A model generated the notes under the pieces. It did no database searches. It saw only the letters and a list, made by a program, of their open reading frames with translations, and had not been told where the DNA came from. This document shows, piece after piece, positions 35,904 to 45,288 of a DNA stretch of 64,000 bases; position 1 is the first letter of the stretch; each line of letters begins with the position of its first letter. Location: contig NZ_CP044525.1 in the NCBI RefSeq assembly GCF_008831545.1, positions 62,001-126,000 of the forward strand, given 5' to 3'. The translations under genes and the position numbers were made by a program. This stretch comes from Halorussus halophilus (lineage in GTDB: Archaea; Halobacteriota; Halobacteria; Halobacteriales; Haladaptataceae).

Positions 35904-37163
35904 ATGGAGGTCCGGCGAACCGTGTCCGTCAAACTCGTCGTCCCCGACGAACGCTGCGACGACCTCCACGCATCCGCCCGGCAGTTCCTTCACTGCGCCA
36001 ACCGTGCCACCGAGTTCTGTTGGTCCAACAACTCCTACACCGAGTGCGTCACGGCCAACACAACCGCACGAGACGCGCTCTACGACGACCTCCGCGACGA
36101 AACCGATCTCACCGCGAATCTCGTTCAAGAAGCTATCCGACGCGCCGTCCAAGCAGTCAAAGGATGCGTCGAACGATGGAAGAACGGCAAGCGAGTGAGC
36201 CAACCGAAGTTTACGTCGTGGAGTATGCTCTACGACAAGCGCAGTGCCACGTTCTATCGGAACAAAGTCTCGCTCTCGACTGTCAACGGACGTGTCGAGT
36301 GTGACTTTGAACTCCCCTCGGACAGCCCCACACCATACGAACGGTACGTGCTGTCAGAGGAGTTCGAGTTCCGTGCAAGTACGCTCCAGTACGACGCCGT
36401 GGACGACGAGTTCTACTTCCATATCACCACCCGGAAGTACGACGTAGAAGGAGACGACGGTGGGGACGTAGAGGTTCCGGCAGATACTGAGCACCAAACA
36501 GTCCTCGGTATCGACCTCGGCGTTAACAGTCTCGCCGTCTCCTCCACCGGGCGCTTCTGGCACGGAGACGATTACGACCACTGGTGCCGCGAGTTCGAGA
36601 AGCGACGTGGCGAGATGCAACAGCGCGGGACGCAAGCCGCTCACAACGCCCTGCTTCGCCTCGGCAAACGCGAAGAAGCATGGCGGAAACAGTACATCCA
36701 CACGGTCGCTAACGAAGTCGTCACGGAAGCCCTCGAACACGACTGCAATGTAATCGTGTTCGAGGATTTGACCGATATTCGAGAGCGACTTCCACAGGCG
36801 AAGTGGCACCACGTATGGGCGTTCCGACGTTTGTTCAAGTACGTCTCCTACAAGGCTCCGGAGCGGGGTATCTCCGTAGAACAAGTCGAGCCGAACCATA
36901 CATCCCAACGCTGTTCTCGGACGGACTGTGGGTTCACGCACGACGATAACCGCCATGGAGAACATTTTGAGTGCCAGAAGTGCGGCTACGAGGTCAACGC
37001 GGACTACAACGCAGCGAAGAACATCGGGACGCGGTACGCTCGAAAGCGGAGACACAGACTCCGTTCCTCGCCCACGTCGGGGAGCGGAGACGCACCAGTA
37101 GACGTGCGTGTGAATGGTGGGGCGTTGAACGGCGAGAGTTACCGGCCTATTGCCGGGGACTGA
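35904..37163 (+). CDS. tnpB: RNA-guided endonuclease TnpB
   Basis: A 419-residue TnpB with all three RuvC acids: Asp about 204 (LGIDLGVNSLAVS), Glu about 287 (VIVFEDLTDIRERL), and Asp about 367 (VNADYNAAKNIG). The zinc finger is CSRTDC/CQKC. It is a complete protein, so it may be active. The tail from about 378 on is Arg-rich and then low in structure. Confidence 0.92.
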   Translation: MEVRRTVSVKLVVPDERCDDLHASARQFLHCANRATEFCWSNNSYTECVTANTTARDALYDDLRDETDLTANLVQEAIRRAVQAVKGCVERWKNGKRVSQPKFTSWSMLYDKRSATFYRNKVSLSTVNGRVECDFELPSDSPTPYERYVLSEEFEFRASTLQYDAVDDEFYFHITTRKYDVEGDDGGDVEVPADTEHQTVLGIDLGVNSLAVSSTGRFWHGDDYDHWCREFEKRRGEMQQRGTQAAHNALLRLGKREEAWRKQYIHTVANEVVTEALEHDCNVIVFEDLTDIRERLPQAKWHHVWAFRRLFKYVSYKAPERGISVEQVEPNHTSQRCSRTDCGFTHDDNRHGEHFECQKCGYEVNADYNAAKNIGTRYARKRRHRLRSSPTSGSGDAPVDVRVNGGALNGESYRPIAGD

Positions 37164-37185
37164 CTGCCGGGAGTCCACATTAAAG

Positions 37186-37235
37186 CCCCACCCTCAAGGA
37201 CCGAGGCGCGTCAGCGCCGAGGGAGTAGGGTGGGG
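37186..37235 (+). ncRNA. Right-end hairpins, likely omega-RNA 3' part
   Basis: CCCCACCCT (37186-37194) pairs with AGGGTGGGG (37227-37235). Inside it GGCGC/GCGCC (37205-37218) forms a second stem with loop GTCA. The position right after tnpB at the element end fits its guide RNA scaffold. Confidence 0.5.
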
Positions 37236-37364
37236 TAGTTTACCCAGTTCCGTTACGAAGCTAAACCCATTACGGTCCAGGCTTCGGGGACTCGTTCTAA
37301 CGCAGATGAGCACAAACGAGCGTCCGGTGGATAAGCTTAAGAACGGGTTATTTGTACAAATCCT

Positions 37365-39074
37365 ATGGCAGTCGTTGAAGGAAGCTGTAGGTACGTTCTA
37401 GACCCAGACGACCCCGAAACATGGGGTGGTCGTGAAGGTGATGAATGCCACGTCGATGATGAAATACTGAATGAAGACGGTGTATGGACGTGCCCACACA
37501 GTGCCGAAAGGGATGGTGAGTTCTGTGTATTTCATCAACCAACGACTGAGAAAGACGATGAAGACGTCGTCGAGGCCCTCCGAGAAATCATCGAGACAGC
37601 CACCAAGAGCGATGAGAACGACCAGCAGAATGAACTCTTAGGCTTTCTTGGTGCACGATTCGGAACGGTTGATCTGAGCGAGAACCCACTTGACCTCACA
37701 ACCACGAAAAGTGGACTGGATTTCTCCTACGCTTCGATTGAGGGCGAATGGGATTGGTCTGATTCGATACTCAATATCCCGTACATTCGATTTATTGGCG
37801 CTTCATTCTCGGGGAATGTGAAATTCCGGGACGTAGTCTTCGGGGGTGAGATTAACTTTCGCGGAGTGGAATTCAGGCGCAATGCGAGTTTCTTGTGTGC
37901 GGAGTTCAATGGTTCGACGACGTTCGATCAAGCAGAGTTTCGAGGCTACGCAAACTTCATCGATACAGTATACGAGACGAATGCCAGTTTCGTAGAAACC
38001 ACGTTCAGGGAGCTAACGCGGTTTCGAGACGTGGAATTCAAGGACGAGTGTAGCTTCAATCAAGCAGTATTCGGGGACACCGCAAATTTCAGTGATGGCG
38101 AATACGTTGGAGTAGCGAAGTTCTACGGTGTCGAGTTCAATGGGTCGGCTTACTTCCGGGGCACGAACTTCACCGGGGAGACCTACTTCCGGAATGCGAA
38201 GTTCAGTGAACGGTCTGATTTTGTCGAGGTGAATCTCCAGGGCGTAACGTTCATCGATGCAGACGTCTCCGACGTCCGCTTCACTGACGCTGATTGCCGT
38301 GAGGCGAACTTCGAATCAGCGATCATGAGCCGCACAACCTTATTCGGAGCTGACTTCCGGGGCGCGAAACTCTCGGGAGCGATTCTCGGCGATGTCCGAG
38401 TTGACCAGGACACCCGGTTTCTTGGACATCACGATACCGAGACCGAATCGTCTCCACACAGTCGGTCACTGATTCGTTCCCGACCGTGCTGTGTGTATGA
38501 CCCCGACTACGAGCAGGATACTAACTTCGAGGATGTTGACAAGGCAAAAAGCGTGTATCGAGCACTCGAAGAGCTTGGACGACGAGCGGCTCGCCCTCGA
38601 TTACAAGCACAGTGTTTCGTCCGACGCCAAGACCTCCAGAAGAACGCCTACTGGAATGTGGCTACTGATCCCGAGACATCTCTCAGAGAGCGATTGATCG
38701 CTGGATCCCGGTGGAGTCGAGCGCGAACTGCAGAATTAGTAATCCTGTACGGCGAGAGCCCGTGGCGAATCATCGCCTATAGTCTCGGTGTGATTCTTAC
38801 GTTTGGATTGCTCTATCCCCTGGGTGGATGGGTGAGAACTACCGCAACTACTGGCTCCCAGTCACCGGTGACGTATGCGCGGATTGTTGAAGACCCGATG
38901 TTACTCTGGAAGAGTATCTATCACAGTGCGATGTTGTTCGCGACGGGGAATCGCTACGGCGGAGTCATGGCTGTCAATTTCACTGGTGAAGTACTCACAG
39001 CCACAGAAGCCCTCCTCGGACCAACACTATTAGCACTATTAGTGTTCGTGCTCGGTCGAAGAGCCGCTCGATAA
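37365..39074 (+). CDS. Pentapeptide-repeat protein with channel-like C-terminus
   Basis: A 569-residue protein. The N-terminus has a Cys/His cluster (CPHSAERDGEFCVFH, about 40-60) that could bind zinc. Residues about 120-345 are pentapeptide repeats, many of the form xFxxx (VKFRDVVFGGEINFRGVEFR), which stack into a right-handed four-sided helix. A helical linker follows (KAKSVYRALEELGRRAARPR). Two membrane helices (IIAYSLGVILTFGLLYPLGG and LGPTLLALLVFVLGR) flank a pore-loop-like stretch MLFATGNRYGG, like a weak version of a two-helix ion channel. Function is unknown; a membrane sensor or effector is possible. Confidence 0.75.
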   Translation: MAVVEGSCRYVLDPDDPETWGGREGDECHVDDEILNEDGVWTCPHSAERDGEFCVFHQPTTEKDDEDVVEALREIIETATKSDENDQQNELLGFLGARFGTVDLSENPLDLTTTKSGLDFSYASIEGEWDWSDSILNIPYIRFIGASFSGNVKFRDVVFGGEINFRGVEFRRNASFLCAEFNGSTTFDQAEFRGYANFIDTVYETNASFVETTFRELTRFRDVEFKDECSFNQAVFGDTANFSDGEYVGVAKFYGVEFNGSAYFRGTNFTGETYFRNAKFSERSDFVEVNLQGVTFIDADVSDVRFTDADCREANFESAIMSRTTLFGADFRGAKLSGAILGDVRVDQDTRFLGHHDTETESSPHSRSLIRSRPCCVYDPDYEQDTNFEDVDKAKSVYRALEELGRRAARPRLQAQCFVRRQDLQKNAYWNVATDPETSLRERLIAGSRWSRARTAELVILYGESPWRIIAYSLGVILTFGLLYPLGGWVRTTATTGSQSPVTYARIVEDPMLLWKSIYHSAMLFATGNRYGGVMAVNFTGEVLTATEALLGPTLLALLVFVLGRRAAR

Positions 39075-39359
39075 CCCTCCATCGAATGCATGCCGGTCGG
39101 GGTTCCATAGCTCGGGTCGAACTACTTGGGTCGAGCGGACAAGTACACCGTCCCAGAAGACACCAAGTGCCGCGGCTCGATTGTAGGCTCGGGTGTGGTT
39201 CTGGAAATCGTCGACCGAGTCGTTCGATGCGGAGAGGACACAGAATTCTAAGGTCCGCTGGATAGCGGCGAACGACATCTCGATGACGCTCGTGTGGTAG
39301 CCATCGTGATCGCTGAGGGTGCGACATGCGTCGAGAAGACGGCACGCCTTTCGATACTG
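39039..39359 (-). pseudogene. HEPN-domain gene remnant
   Basis: The minus-strand frame from a TGA at 39360-39362 reads QYRKACRLLDACRTLSDHDG, YHTSVIEMSFAAIQRTLEF and HTRAYNRAAALGVF, matching the HEPN protein at 21108 ([20 protein letters not shown] ... [15 protein letters not shown]). The front is cut and the rear is out of register. Its end overlaps the pentapeptide gene by 36 bases. Confidence 0.6.
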
Positions 39360-39427
39360 TCAAATCGGGGGTTGATTAGCCTCTGGATCGAGGTTTTCGT
39401 CCTCGAATCTAAATTTCCGGCGAGAGC

Positions 39428-40468
39428 CTACGGTGTGATGACGGCGCGACCCTCAATTTCGCCGTGTTCGAGCCGTTCAGCGACCGTGTTGATGTCAGCG
39501 AGGTCGTAGCGCGTGGTCCGCAACTCGACTTCGCCCTGTTCGACTAACGCAACGAGTTCTTGGAGTTCAGTGTATTTCCCGACGAGGGTGCCGCGATACG
39601 AGAATTCCCCGTCGACGAGTGCTTGGGCGGGTTCGTGGACGTGCCCGCCGTACCCGACGACGTGGTGGTCGCCGCCAGCAGCGACGATGTCTGGTGCGTA
39701 CCCCGTCGTCTCGTCGGCGCCAACGAAATCGAGGACCTGTGCGACACCTGTTTCATCGGTCAGGTTCCCAATCGCGTCTGGCACGTCCTCGTCCGTGGGA
39801 TTGATGGTGTGGTGTGCGCCGAGGTCGGTCGCCAGGTCGAGCGCATCGTCTTTCAGGTCGATTGCGGTGATGGTCGCTGCACTCATCGCATCGAGACATT
39901 GGAGGCCGATATGGCCGAGACCACCGACCCCGATGACGACTGCGTGGTCACCAGGGTTCAGCTCGCGCACAGCCTTCTTCACTGCATGGTAGGCTGTGAT
40001 TCCGGCGTCGGCGTGTGGTGCAATATCAGTCGGGTCGACGCCGTCGGGAAGCGGGATAACAGCTCGTTCGTTCGTGAGCAAGTACTCAGCAAAGCCACCG
40101 TCCGTGGTGAGACCGTTGAACGCACTGTTCTCACAGTACATGTCTTCTCCGAGGCGACAGGGCCGACACGTCCCACACGTCTGGACGGGATGACAGATAA
40201 CGGGGTCGCCCTCCGAGACAAGTGTAACGTCGTTGCCGACCTCCGAGACGATACCTGCGTTTTCGTGGCCGAGCGTCATTGGCAGTTCTTGGGGGACGTA
40301 TTCGGTCCACATTCCCTCGATGATGTGATTATCCGTCTGACACCATCCTGCGCCTTCGACTTCGACGACCACGTCGTCCGGTTGGTTTGCAGTGGGGCGG
40401 TCGATCTCCTCAATCGCAAGCGCGCTGCTCATGTCGTCAGTGTATTCGTGGAGTCTCGCTGCTTGCAT
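39428..40468 (-). CDS. adh: Zinc-dependent alcohol dehydrogenase
   Basis: A 346-residue medium-chain dehydrogenase. Catalytic zinc ligands are in GWCQTDNHIIEG and GHENAG, and the structural zinc site is CGTCRPCRLGEDMYC. The NAD-binding loop is VIGVGGLGHIGLQ, followed by an acidic AIDLKDD that favours NAD over NADP. ATG 40468 (MQAARLHEY) is preferred to longer starts up to 40645. It oxidises alcohols or reduces aldehydes. Confidence 0.92.
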   Translation of the reverse strand: MQAARLHEYTDDMSSALAIEEIDRPTANQPDDVVVEVEGAGWCQTDNHIIEGMWTEYVPQELPMTLGHENAGIVSEVGNDVTLVSEGDPVICHPVQTCGTCRPCRLGEDMYCENSAFNGLTTDGGFAEYLLTNERAVIPLPDGVDPTDIAPHADAGITAYHAVKKAVRELNPGDHAVVIGVGGLGHIGLQCLDAMSAATITAIDLKDDALDLATDLGAHHTINPTDEDVPDAIGNLTDETGVAQVLDFVGADETTGYAPDIVAAGGDHHVVGYGGHVHEPAQALVDGEFSYRGTLVGKYTELQELVALVEQGEVELRTTRYDLADINTVAERLEHGEIEGRAVITP

Positions 40469-40552
40469 GATCGTCTCTTCTATCGTGACCGCAGACAGTA
40501 AGTGGCGTGGCCGTGCTTCACAAACACCGTACATTTTGTTGGGAGTTTGTCT

Positions 40553-40574
40553 GCGCTTGCAGGGGTGCAGGCGT
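40553..40574 (+). repeat. G-loop hairpin, copy 7
   Basis: A 9-base stem GCGCTTGCA/TGCAGGCGT with two G-T pairs and loop GGGG. The T/G pairs keep the stem although the sequence differs from copy 1. GTTTGTCT precedes it. It belongs to a damaged copy of the gene at 9919. Confidence 0.65.
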
Positions 40575-40616
40575 ACTCGGTCAACATCGAACTTACGTCT
40601 GGGCGAGTGACCACCA

Positions 40617-40705
40617 GTGACGACAGATATCCAGAGAAAATCCAAGCCGCTGACGATGACTTTCTCGAATTGACTTGCATACTCAAGCGTGTTGTCGTGG
40701 TGTGA
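40617..40705 (+). pseudogene. Frameshifted copy of the gene at 9919
   Basis: GTG ACG ACA GAT ATC CAG AGA matches the start at 9919 (VTTDIQR). A one-base loss after AGA shifts the frame; the other frame then reads IQAADDDFLEL, matching IEAADEDLLNW. Nothing of the rest remains. Confidence 0.65.
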
Positions 40706-41041
40706 AATTACAGAGTATCTGGTATTATAGCGTGCGTCCGAGGACTGTTAGTGGGCATATTCGTCGAACGGGAAATTCAGCTACATACAGCCGAGCAAGT
40801 GCACCAATAGTCGCTTGCATCAACCGATGACCGTGTGCTGAAACACCCACTATATTCAGCAAACCGTTCGTGTCAGGCGTTGAGGATTCCAAGGTTTGAC
40901 CGATTCAAACCGGTTCGACACCTGAAGAGGTTATCCCGCTTGACCACCGAGAACCTGTATGCAGTGGTGCGACAAGCCAACGAAAGCACCCGAGAGTACG
41001 GGTATGAGAACCCAGAATCGGAGCCCGAAGGGGGAAGTGGC
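40706..41041. other. Intergenic stretch ahead of the RNase H gene
   Basis: The RNase H frame is open upstream to 40835, but that part is not family-like. No promoter is clear. Nothing else is seen. Confidence 0.35.
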
Positions 41042-41695
41042 GTGACCGACGACCCCCTCCCAGCCGAACACCTCTCGCCGCTCGCCACACTCGTCGACGA
41101 GGTACTCGCGGAACTCGGCTACGAGGTGGCGGCCGCCATCGACGCCATCGACGACGCTGTCCCCGGCTACGGCGGTCTCTTCGACCCCGCAACCAGCCCA
41201 GACGAACTGCGTCGCGCGCTCGAAAATCTGCAGGCGTCAGGACTCACCCGACCATCCATCCCCAAACCGGCGAGCGACGCATTCGTCCTCTACGTCGATG
41301 GCAGTTCACGTGGCAATCCTGGCCCTGCAGGTGCTGGCGCGGTCATCATGGACGGTGCGGAGAAAGAACTTGCTCGTCTCGGCCGACCCGTCGGGTCTCG
41401 GACGGGAAACAACACCGCCGAGTACGTTGCCCTCCAACTCGGACTCTCCGAACTGTTGGCTCGCTACGAGCCACGTAAGCTGGAGGTACGCATCGATTCG
41501 ATGACGGTCATCCGAGACGTCTGGGGTGGCGATGACCCGACGGAACCGGGCGTCGAGACGTACAGCGAGGCCGTCACGGCCGCACTGTCGAGCATCCCGG
41601 AACACCACTACACGCATCTGGCCGACAGCGACCCGAATCCCGCCGACGCACTGGCGACAGTGGGAGCCGATATCGCGGCCTTTGGCCCGGGATAG
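41042..41695 (+). CDS. Ribonuclease H family protein
   Basis: A 217-residue protein from GTG 41042. The N-terminal 75 residues are a haloarchaeal extension (LATLVDEVLAELGYEVAAAI). The RNase H fold follows: first Asp in LYVDGSSRGNPGPAGAG, Glu in NTAEYVALQLGL, Asp in VRIDSMTVIRDVWGG, and the last Asp in DPNPADALATVG. It cuts RNA in RNA-DNA hybrids. The start is an estimate; in-frame codons up to 40835 exist. Confidence 0.88.
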   Translation: MTDDPLPAEHLSPLATLVDEVLAELGYEVAAAIDAIDDAVPGYGGLFDPATSPDELRRALENLQASGLTRPSIPKPASDAFVLYVDGSSRGNPGPAGAGAVIMDGAEKELARLGRPVGSRTGNNTAEYVALQLGLSELLARYEPRKLEVRIDSMTVIRDVWGGDDPTEPGVETYSEAVTAALSSIPEHHYTHLADSDPNPADALATVGADIAAFGPG

Positions 41696-41776
41696 CAGCG
41701 GTACGCCGCTTCAATTTCGAAATTGCGATTGGCAGACGCCGAGTGGGAGTCTTGACCTGACGCAAACGGAGCAGAA

Positions 41777-42108
41777 ATGAGGGGCTTGTTACAGCTATTC
41801 GAGGAGAACGTCCACGACTTCAGTCGTGAGTCGATTCCGATTTACGACGCGCAGGGCTACTTCGTCGAGAACGAACTCGACCACTACAGCATCAACGGCT
41901 TCATGCTCGAGTCAGGCCGGTTGCACACCGAAGCCAACGAACTCGTCATCTACGTCCAGCACGAGCATCCGATGGCTCCAGAGAGGGTGCAGAACTGGCT
42001 GCCAGCCCCCGAAGGGGCATGCGTTTTGCGCCGCGATTCTACGGTCTCCGCTGGTCGGTGGTCGACGGGTCCTATGACATGCCCGAGGTCGTCTCCGCGA
42101 AAGGGTAA
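41777..42108 (+). pseudogene. DUF1214 C-terminal fragment, frameshifted
   Basis: Residues FSRESIPIYDAQGYFVENEL, DHYSINGFMLE and VQNWLPAPEG are the DUF1214 C-terminal part. At about 42020 the frame must shift to go on as MRFAPRFYGLRWSVVDGSYD, MPEVVSAKG with a stop at 42106-42108. The N-terminal half is missing. Two intact relatives follow at 42512 and 43653. Confidence 0.7.
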
Positions 42109-42511
42109 CGGCTTCAAACCCTGTCTCCACACAGACAGGTTGGAACGTCTTGACCGAGAACTTCGTAGCCAGCGGTTGCTCGCCGATCTATGAACCGTGT
42201 CTCTACGCTGTGGGACTCGAATTCGCTGTTATCGGCCGCTGGGCAGACAGTATCGCACCACTCCCGACGATAATGGCATGTCTCCCCTCCGGTCGGACGG
42301 TGTAGACGGAGCCTTCGCGCCTCCAAGTAGTAACATTCGTTACGACGGTGATTACGTCCAAATAACTATCCGCCTCCCTCTCATCTGGGTTCGTCACCGA
42401 AATGGGGTGGCCGTGGTGAACGAACACCGTGACAGCGGCGTCGTCTGGAAGTCACAGTCGGGTGGGGAAGGTCTGTTCGGGAACCACGCAAGCGACCCGG
42501 AGATATGAGCC
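42109..42511. other. Intergenic stretch with a doubtful minus-strand ORF
   Basis: A 74-residue minus-strand frame (42203-42427; HPISVTNPDEREADSYLDVI) has a soluble, acidic look but no recognised family. I leave it uncalled. The promoter of the next gene should lie near 42480. Confidence 0.3.
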
Positions 42512-43633
42512 ATGTGCAATGACGCACACGAGACGACGACTGAATCGAACTCCGAACCGCTACGGGCAACCCGCCGAAGCGCACTTCGTGGAGCAGGTCT
42601 CGCCGGTTTACTCGTGATGGGCGGTGGCGCCAGTGCCCGCCAAGACGCTCCGGGCGCGAACGCCCAGCAGACGGCGACAGATGACGAGACCGTGCCGGTG
42701 ACGTGGAAGAACTACTCACGCGCCAACTGTCAGACGTCGTTCCAAGCAGCCGTCGACGAGGGCGGGTTCGGACAGCTCTATCATTACAGGGAGATCACTC
42801 CTGTCAGTAATCAGTTGGACGTCGAGCCTAATCGTGACACGATTTACTCACTCGGGGTGTTCGATCTGACCGAGCCAGTCACTATTACGCTCCCAGACAC
42901 CGGTGACCGCTACCAGTCGATGAACGTCCAGAACGAGGACCAATATGTGAAGCTGTACGCCGACGAACCCGGCACGTACACGATCACACAAGATATGGTA
43001 GGGGCTCGGTATGCCGGCGTCCTGATTCGCACATTCGTCGACCCTACCGACCCGGACGATATAACGCAAGTCCGGCAACTCCAGGACGAGACCGTCGTGG
43101 AACAAGCATCGGCTGGCTCGTTCGAGATTCCCAACTGGGACCAGCAATCATTCAAACAACTCGACGACGCGCTCACGACAGTTTTTATCACGCTCGAGAA
43201 TTTCTCGGGTGCATATGGTGACGTCGGCCAGGTCGACCCGGTGAAATTTTTCGTCGCCAGTCCGTCAGGCTGGACTGGCGTCCCGCAGCCGTCGGAAGCG
43301 CTCTTCCTCCAACGGATTCCCTCCCAGAATGATGGCACAACGCCATACACACTCACCGTTAAGAATGTCCCCGTCGACGCGTTCTGGTCAGTCACTGTCT
43401 ACAACCGTGACCTCTACCTCGAAGAGAACGAGTACGACGCGTATTCGATCAACAATGTGACCGCAGAGCGGAATGACGATGACAGTGTCACGATTCACTT
43501 TGGCGGCGACCCCGACCAGCCGAACTTCATCTACACGCCAGAAGGATGGCATTATATCGTCCGGCTCTACCAACCCCGCGAGCCGATTCTCGACGGGAGT
43601 TATCAGTTCCCCGAATCTCAACCGGTGAAGTGA
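42512..43633 (+). CDS. DUF1254/DUF1214 exported protein 1
   Basis: A 373-residue protein. A Tat signal is seen (ATRRSALRGAGLAGLLVMGG). Then a DUF1254-like part (about 50-200: EPNRDTIYSLGVFDLTEPVT, DTGDRYQSMNVQNEDQY) and a C-terminal DUF1214 part (VKNVPVDAFWSVTVYNRD, LYLEENEYDAYSINNVTAE, YIVRLYQPREPILDGSY). The family's biochemical role is not settled. The start is at ATG 42512. The next gene, 19 bases on, is a close paralogue. Confidence 0.85.
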   Translation: MCNDAHETTTESNSEPLRATRRSALRGAGLAGLLVMGGGASARQDAPGANAQQTATDDETVPVTWKNYSRANCQTSFQAAVDEGGFGQLYHYREITPVSNQLDVEPNRDTIYSLGVFDLTEPVTITLPDTGDRYQSMNVQNEDQYVKLYADEPGTYTITQDMVGARYAGVLIRTFVDPTDPDDITQVRQLQDETVVEQASAGSFEIPNWDQQSFKQLDDALTTVFITLENFSGAYGDVGQVDPVKFFVASPSGWTGVPQPSEALFLQRIPSQNDGTTPYTLTVKNVPVDAFWSVTVYNRDLYLEENEYDAYSINNVTAERNDDDSVTIHFGGDPDQPNFIYTPEGWHYIVRLYQPREPILDGSYQFPESQPVK

Positions 43634-43652
43634 CAACGTAATACCAATCGTC

Positions 43653-44777
43653 ATGAGCAACGAGAAACTCGATACGACGGCTAACTCGAACTCCGAACCA
43701 CTGCGGGCGACTCGCCGCACCGCGCTTCGCGGAACGGGTCTCGCCGGATTACTCGCAATGGGCGTCGGCAGCACTAGCGCCCGCCAAGACGCTCCGGGCG
43801 CGAACGCCAAGCAGACGTCAGCAAATGACGAGTCGGTTCCAGTAACGTGGGAGAACTATCCGCGCGCCAACTGTCATGCTAAATGGCAGGCAACCGTCGA
43901 CGATGGCGGGTTTGGACAGTTCTATCATCTCCGAAGTCTCACCCCTATCGACGAGCAGTTTACCATCGGGGTGAATCGTGACACGCTCTACTCGTTTGGG
44001 GTGTTCGATCTGACCGAGCCAGTCACCATCACGCTCCCAGACACCGGTGACCGCTACCTGTCGATGAACGTCCAGAACGAGGACCAGTACGGAAAGCTGT
44101 GCGTCTACGATCCGGGTGAATACACGATAACACGAGACCTAACGGGCACTCGGTATGCTGGCGTCGCAATCCGCATATTTGTCGATCCCGACGACACGGA
44201 CGACGTGAACCAAGTCCGGCAACTCCAGGACGAGATTATCGTAGAGCAAGCATCGGCTGGCTCGTTCGAGATTCCTAACTGGGACCGGCAATCACACGAA
44301 CAACTCACCAACGCGCTTAATACAGTCGTAGCCACGGTAGACAACTTCTCGGGTGGGTATGGTGACATCGACGAGGTCGATCCCGTGAAATTCTTCCTCC
44401 TCTCTACGTCAGGGTGGACCGGCGTTCCGCAACCGTCAGAAGCGTTATTCTTCTTTCGGGCTCCCGCCCAGAATGACGGCGACACGCCACACACACTCAC
44501 CGTCGAGGACGTCCCCGTCGACGGATTCTGGTCGGTCAGCGTCTACAACCGTGACCTGTTCTTCGAGAAGAACCAATACGACGCGTATTCGGTCAACAAC
44601 GTGACCGCTGAACCGAACGATGATGGCAGCGTCACCATCCACTTCGGTGGTGACCCCGACCAGCCGAATTTCCTCTATACCCCGAAGGGGTGGAACTACG
44701 TGGTTCGACTCTACCAACCGCGCGAGCCACTCATCGATGGGAGTTATCAATTCCCCGAGGCCCAGCCAGTCGAGTGA
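43653..44777 (+). CDS. DUF1254/DUF1214 exported protein 2
   Basis: A 374-residue tandem paralogue of the protein at 42512, alike throughout including the Tat signal (ATRRTALRGTGLAGLLAMG). The main differences are in 85-110 and 225-260. The short 19-base gap suggests co-transcription. The pair and the remnant at 41777 show repeated duplication of this family here. Confidence 0.85.
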   Translation: MSNEKLDTTANSNSEPLRATRRTALRGTGLAGLLAMGVGSTSARQDAPGANAKQTSANDESVPVTWENYPRANCHAKWQATVDDGGFGQFYHLRSLTPIDEQFTIGVNRDTLYSFGVFDLTEPVTITLPDTGDRYLSMNVQNEDQYGKLCVYDPGEYTITRDLTGTRYAGVAIRIFVDPDDTDDVNQVRQLQDEIIVEQASAGSFEIPNWDRQSHEQLTNALNTVVATVDNFSGGYGDIDEVDPVKFFLLSTSGWTGVPQPSEALFFFRAPAQNDGDTPHTLTVEDVPVDGFWSVSVYNRDLFFEKNQYDAYSVNNVTAEPNDDGSVTIHFGGDPDQPNFLYTPKGWNYVVRLYQPREPLIDGSYQFPEAQPVE

Positions 44778-45288
44778 GGCAAACGTGTAGATTTTGGTCT
44801 TGACGCTTCAGGCGACTGAATCGCCGCGATATCGAATATCTACTTGTCTGCTCTCTTTTACATCGCGATTAGCAAGAATAGACTTATAGGAGAGGTTGTG
44901 GCTGCGCGCGCAGCGGAGCGAGCACCGAGCGGTGGGTGGGGAGGCGGGCGTCGGGTGGACGGTAGCAAAAAGAAGCGATTCCGCCAGCCCTGCTATCTGA
45001 ATCTCCCCGACTTACGCTCTCGTGCGATCACTTCCGTCGGAGTCGCTCGTCCATGTCTCGCTTTGTAGGCGTCATGCAACTCCCGAGAGTATCGCACAAT
45101 CACGCTCTTCGAGGTTGGGCACACCCGACTCGCCACTTCTGCCACCCCCGCCTGCGTCACGGTCTTCCCGGCGGTCAACCTTCCGCCGCGTACACGGCCG
45201 TCCCGGCCATGGCCACACGTGACCGCCAGCTTCAATCGAGTGCTGTGGCACCAGCAGGTTTTTCCAAACAGCAGTACAATCGATGTGT
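44778..45288. other. 510-base stretch without a firm gene
   Basis: A minus-strand frame at 44993-45235 reads GRLTAGKTVTQAGVAEVASR, then VIVRYSRELHDAYKA. This is vaguely like the second cyclin repeat of TFB. It has no full-length context, so at most it is a remnant. A GC-rich patch at 44900-44950 follows the end of the DUF1254 pair. Confidence 0.35.

Larger units (their letters stand above)
35750..37242 (+). mobile_element. Solo TnpB (IS1341-type) element
   Basis: A tnpB without tnpA, with a right-end double hairpin at 37186-37235 and the end TAGTTTAC at about 37235-37242. The left end is less sure; GC-rich palindromic sequence (GGAGCCTTCGGCCTC) is near 35770. It would need a TnpA in trans, such as those at 7243 or 16928, to move. 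Confidence 0.65.

Noticed and set aside
42203-42427. 74-codon minus frame
   Set aside because: It has a plausible composition but mixed codon use and no family match, so it is only mentioned.
44993-45235. Minus frame resembling part of TFB
   Set aside because: Only a weak match over about 40 residues and no full gene; kept as a note on the gap rather than called.
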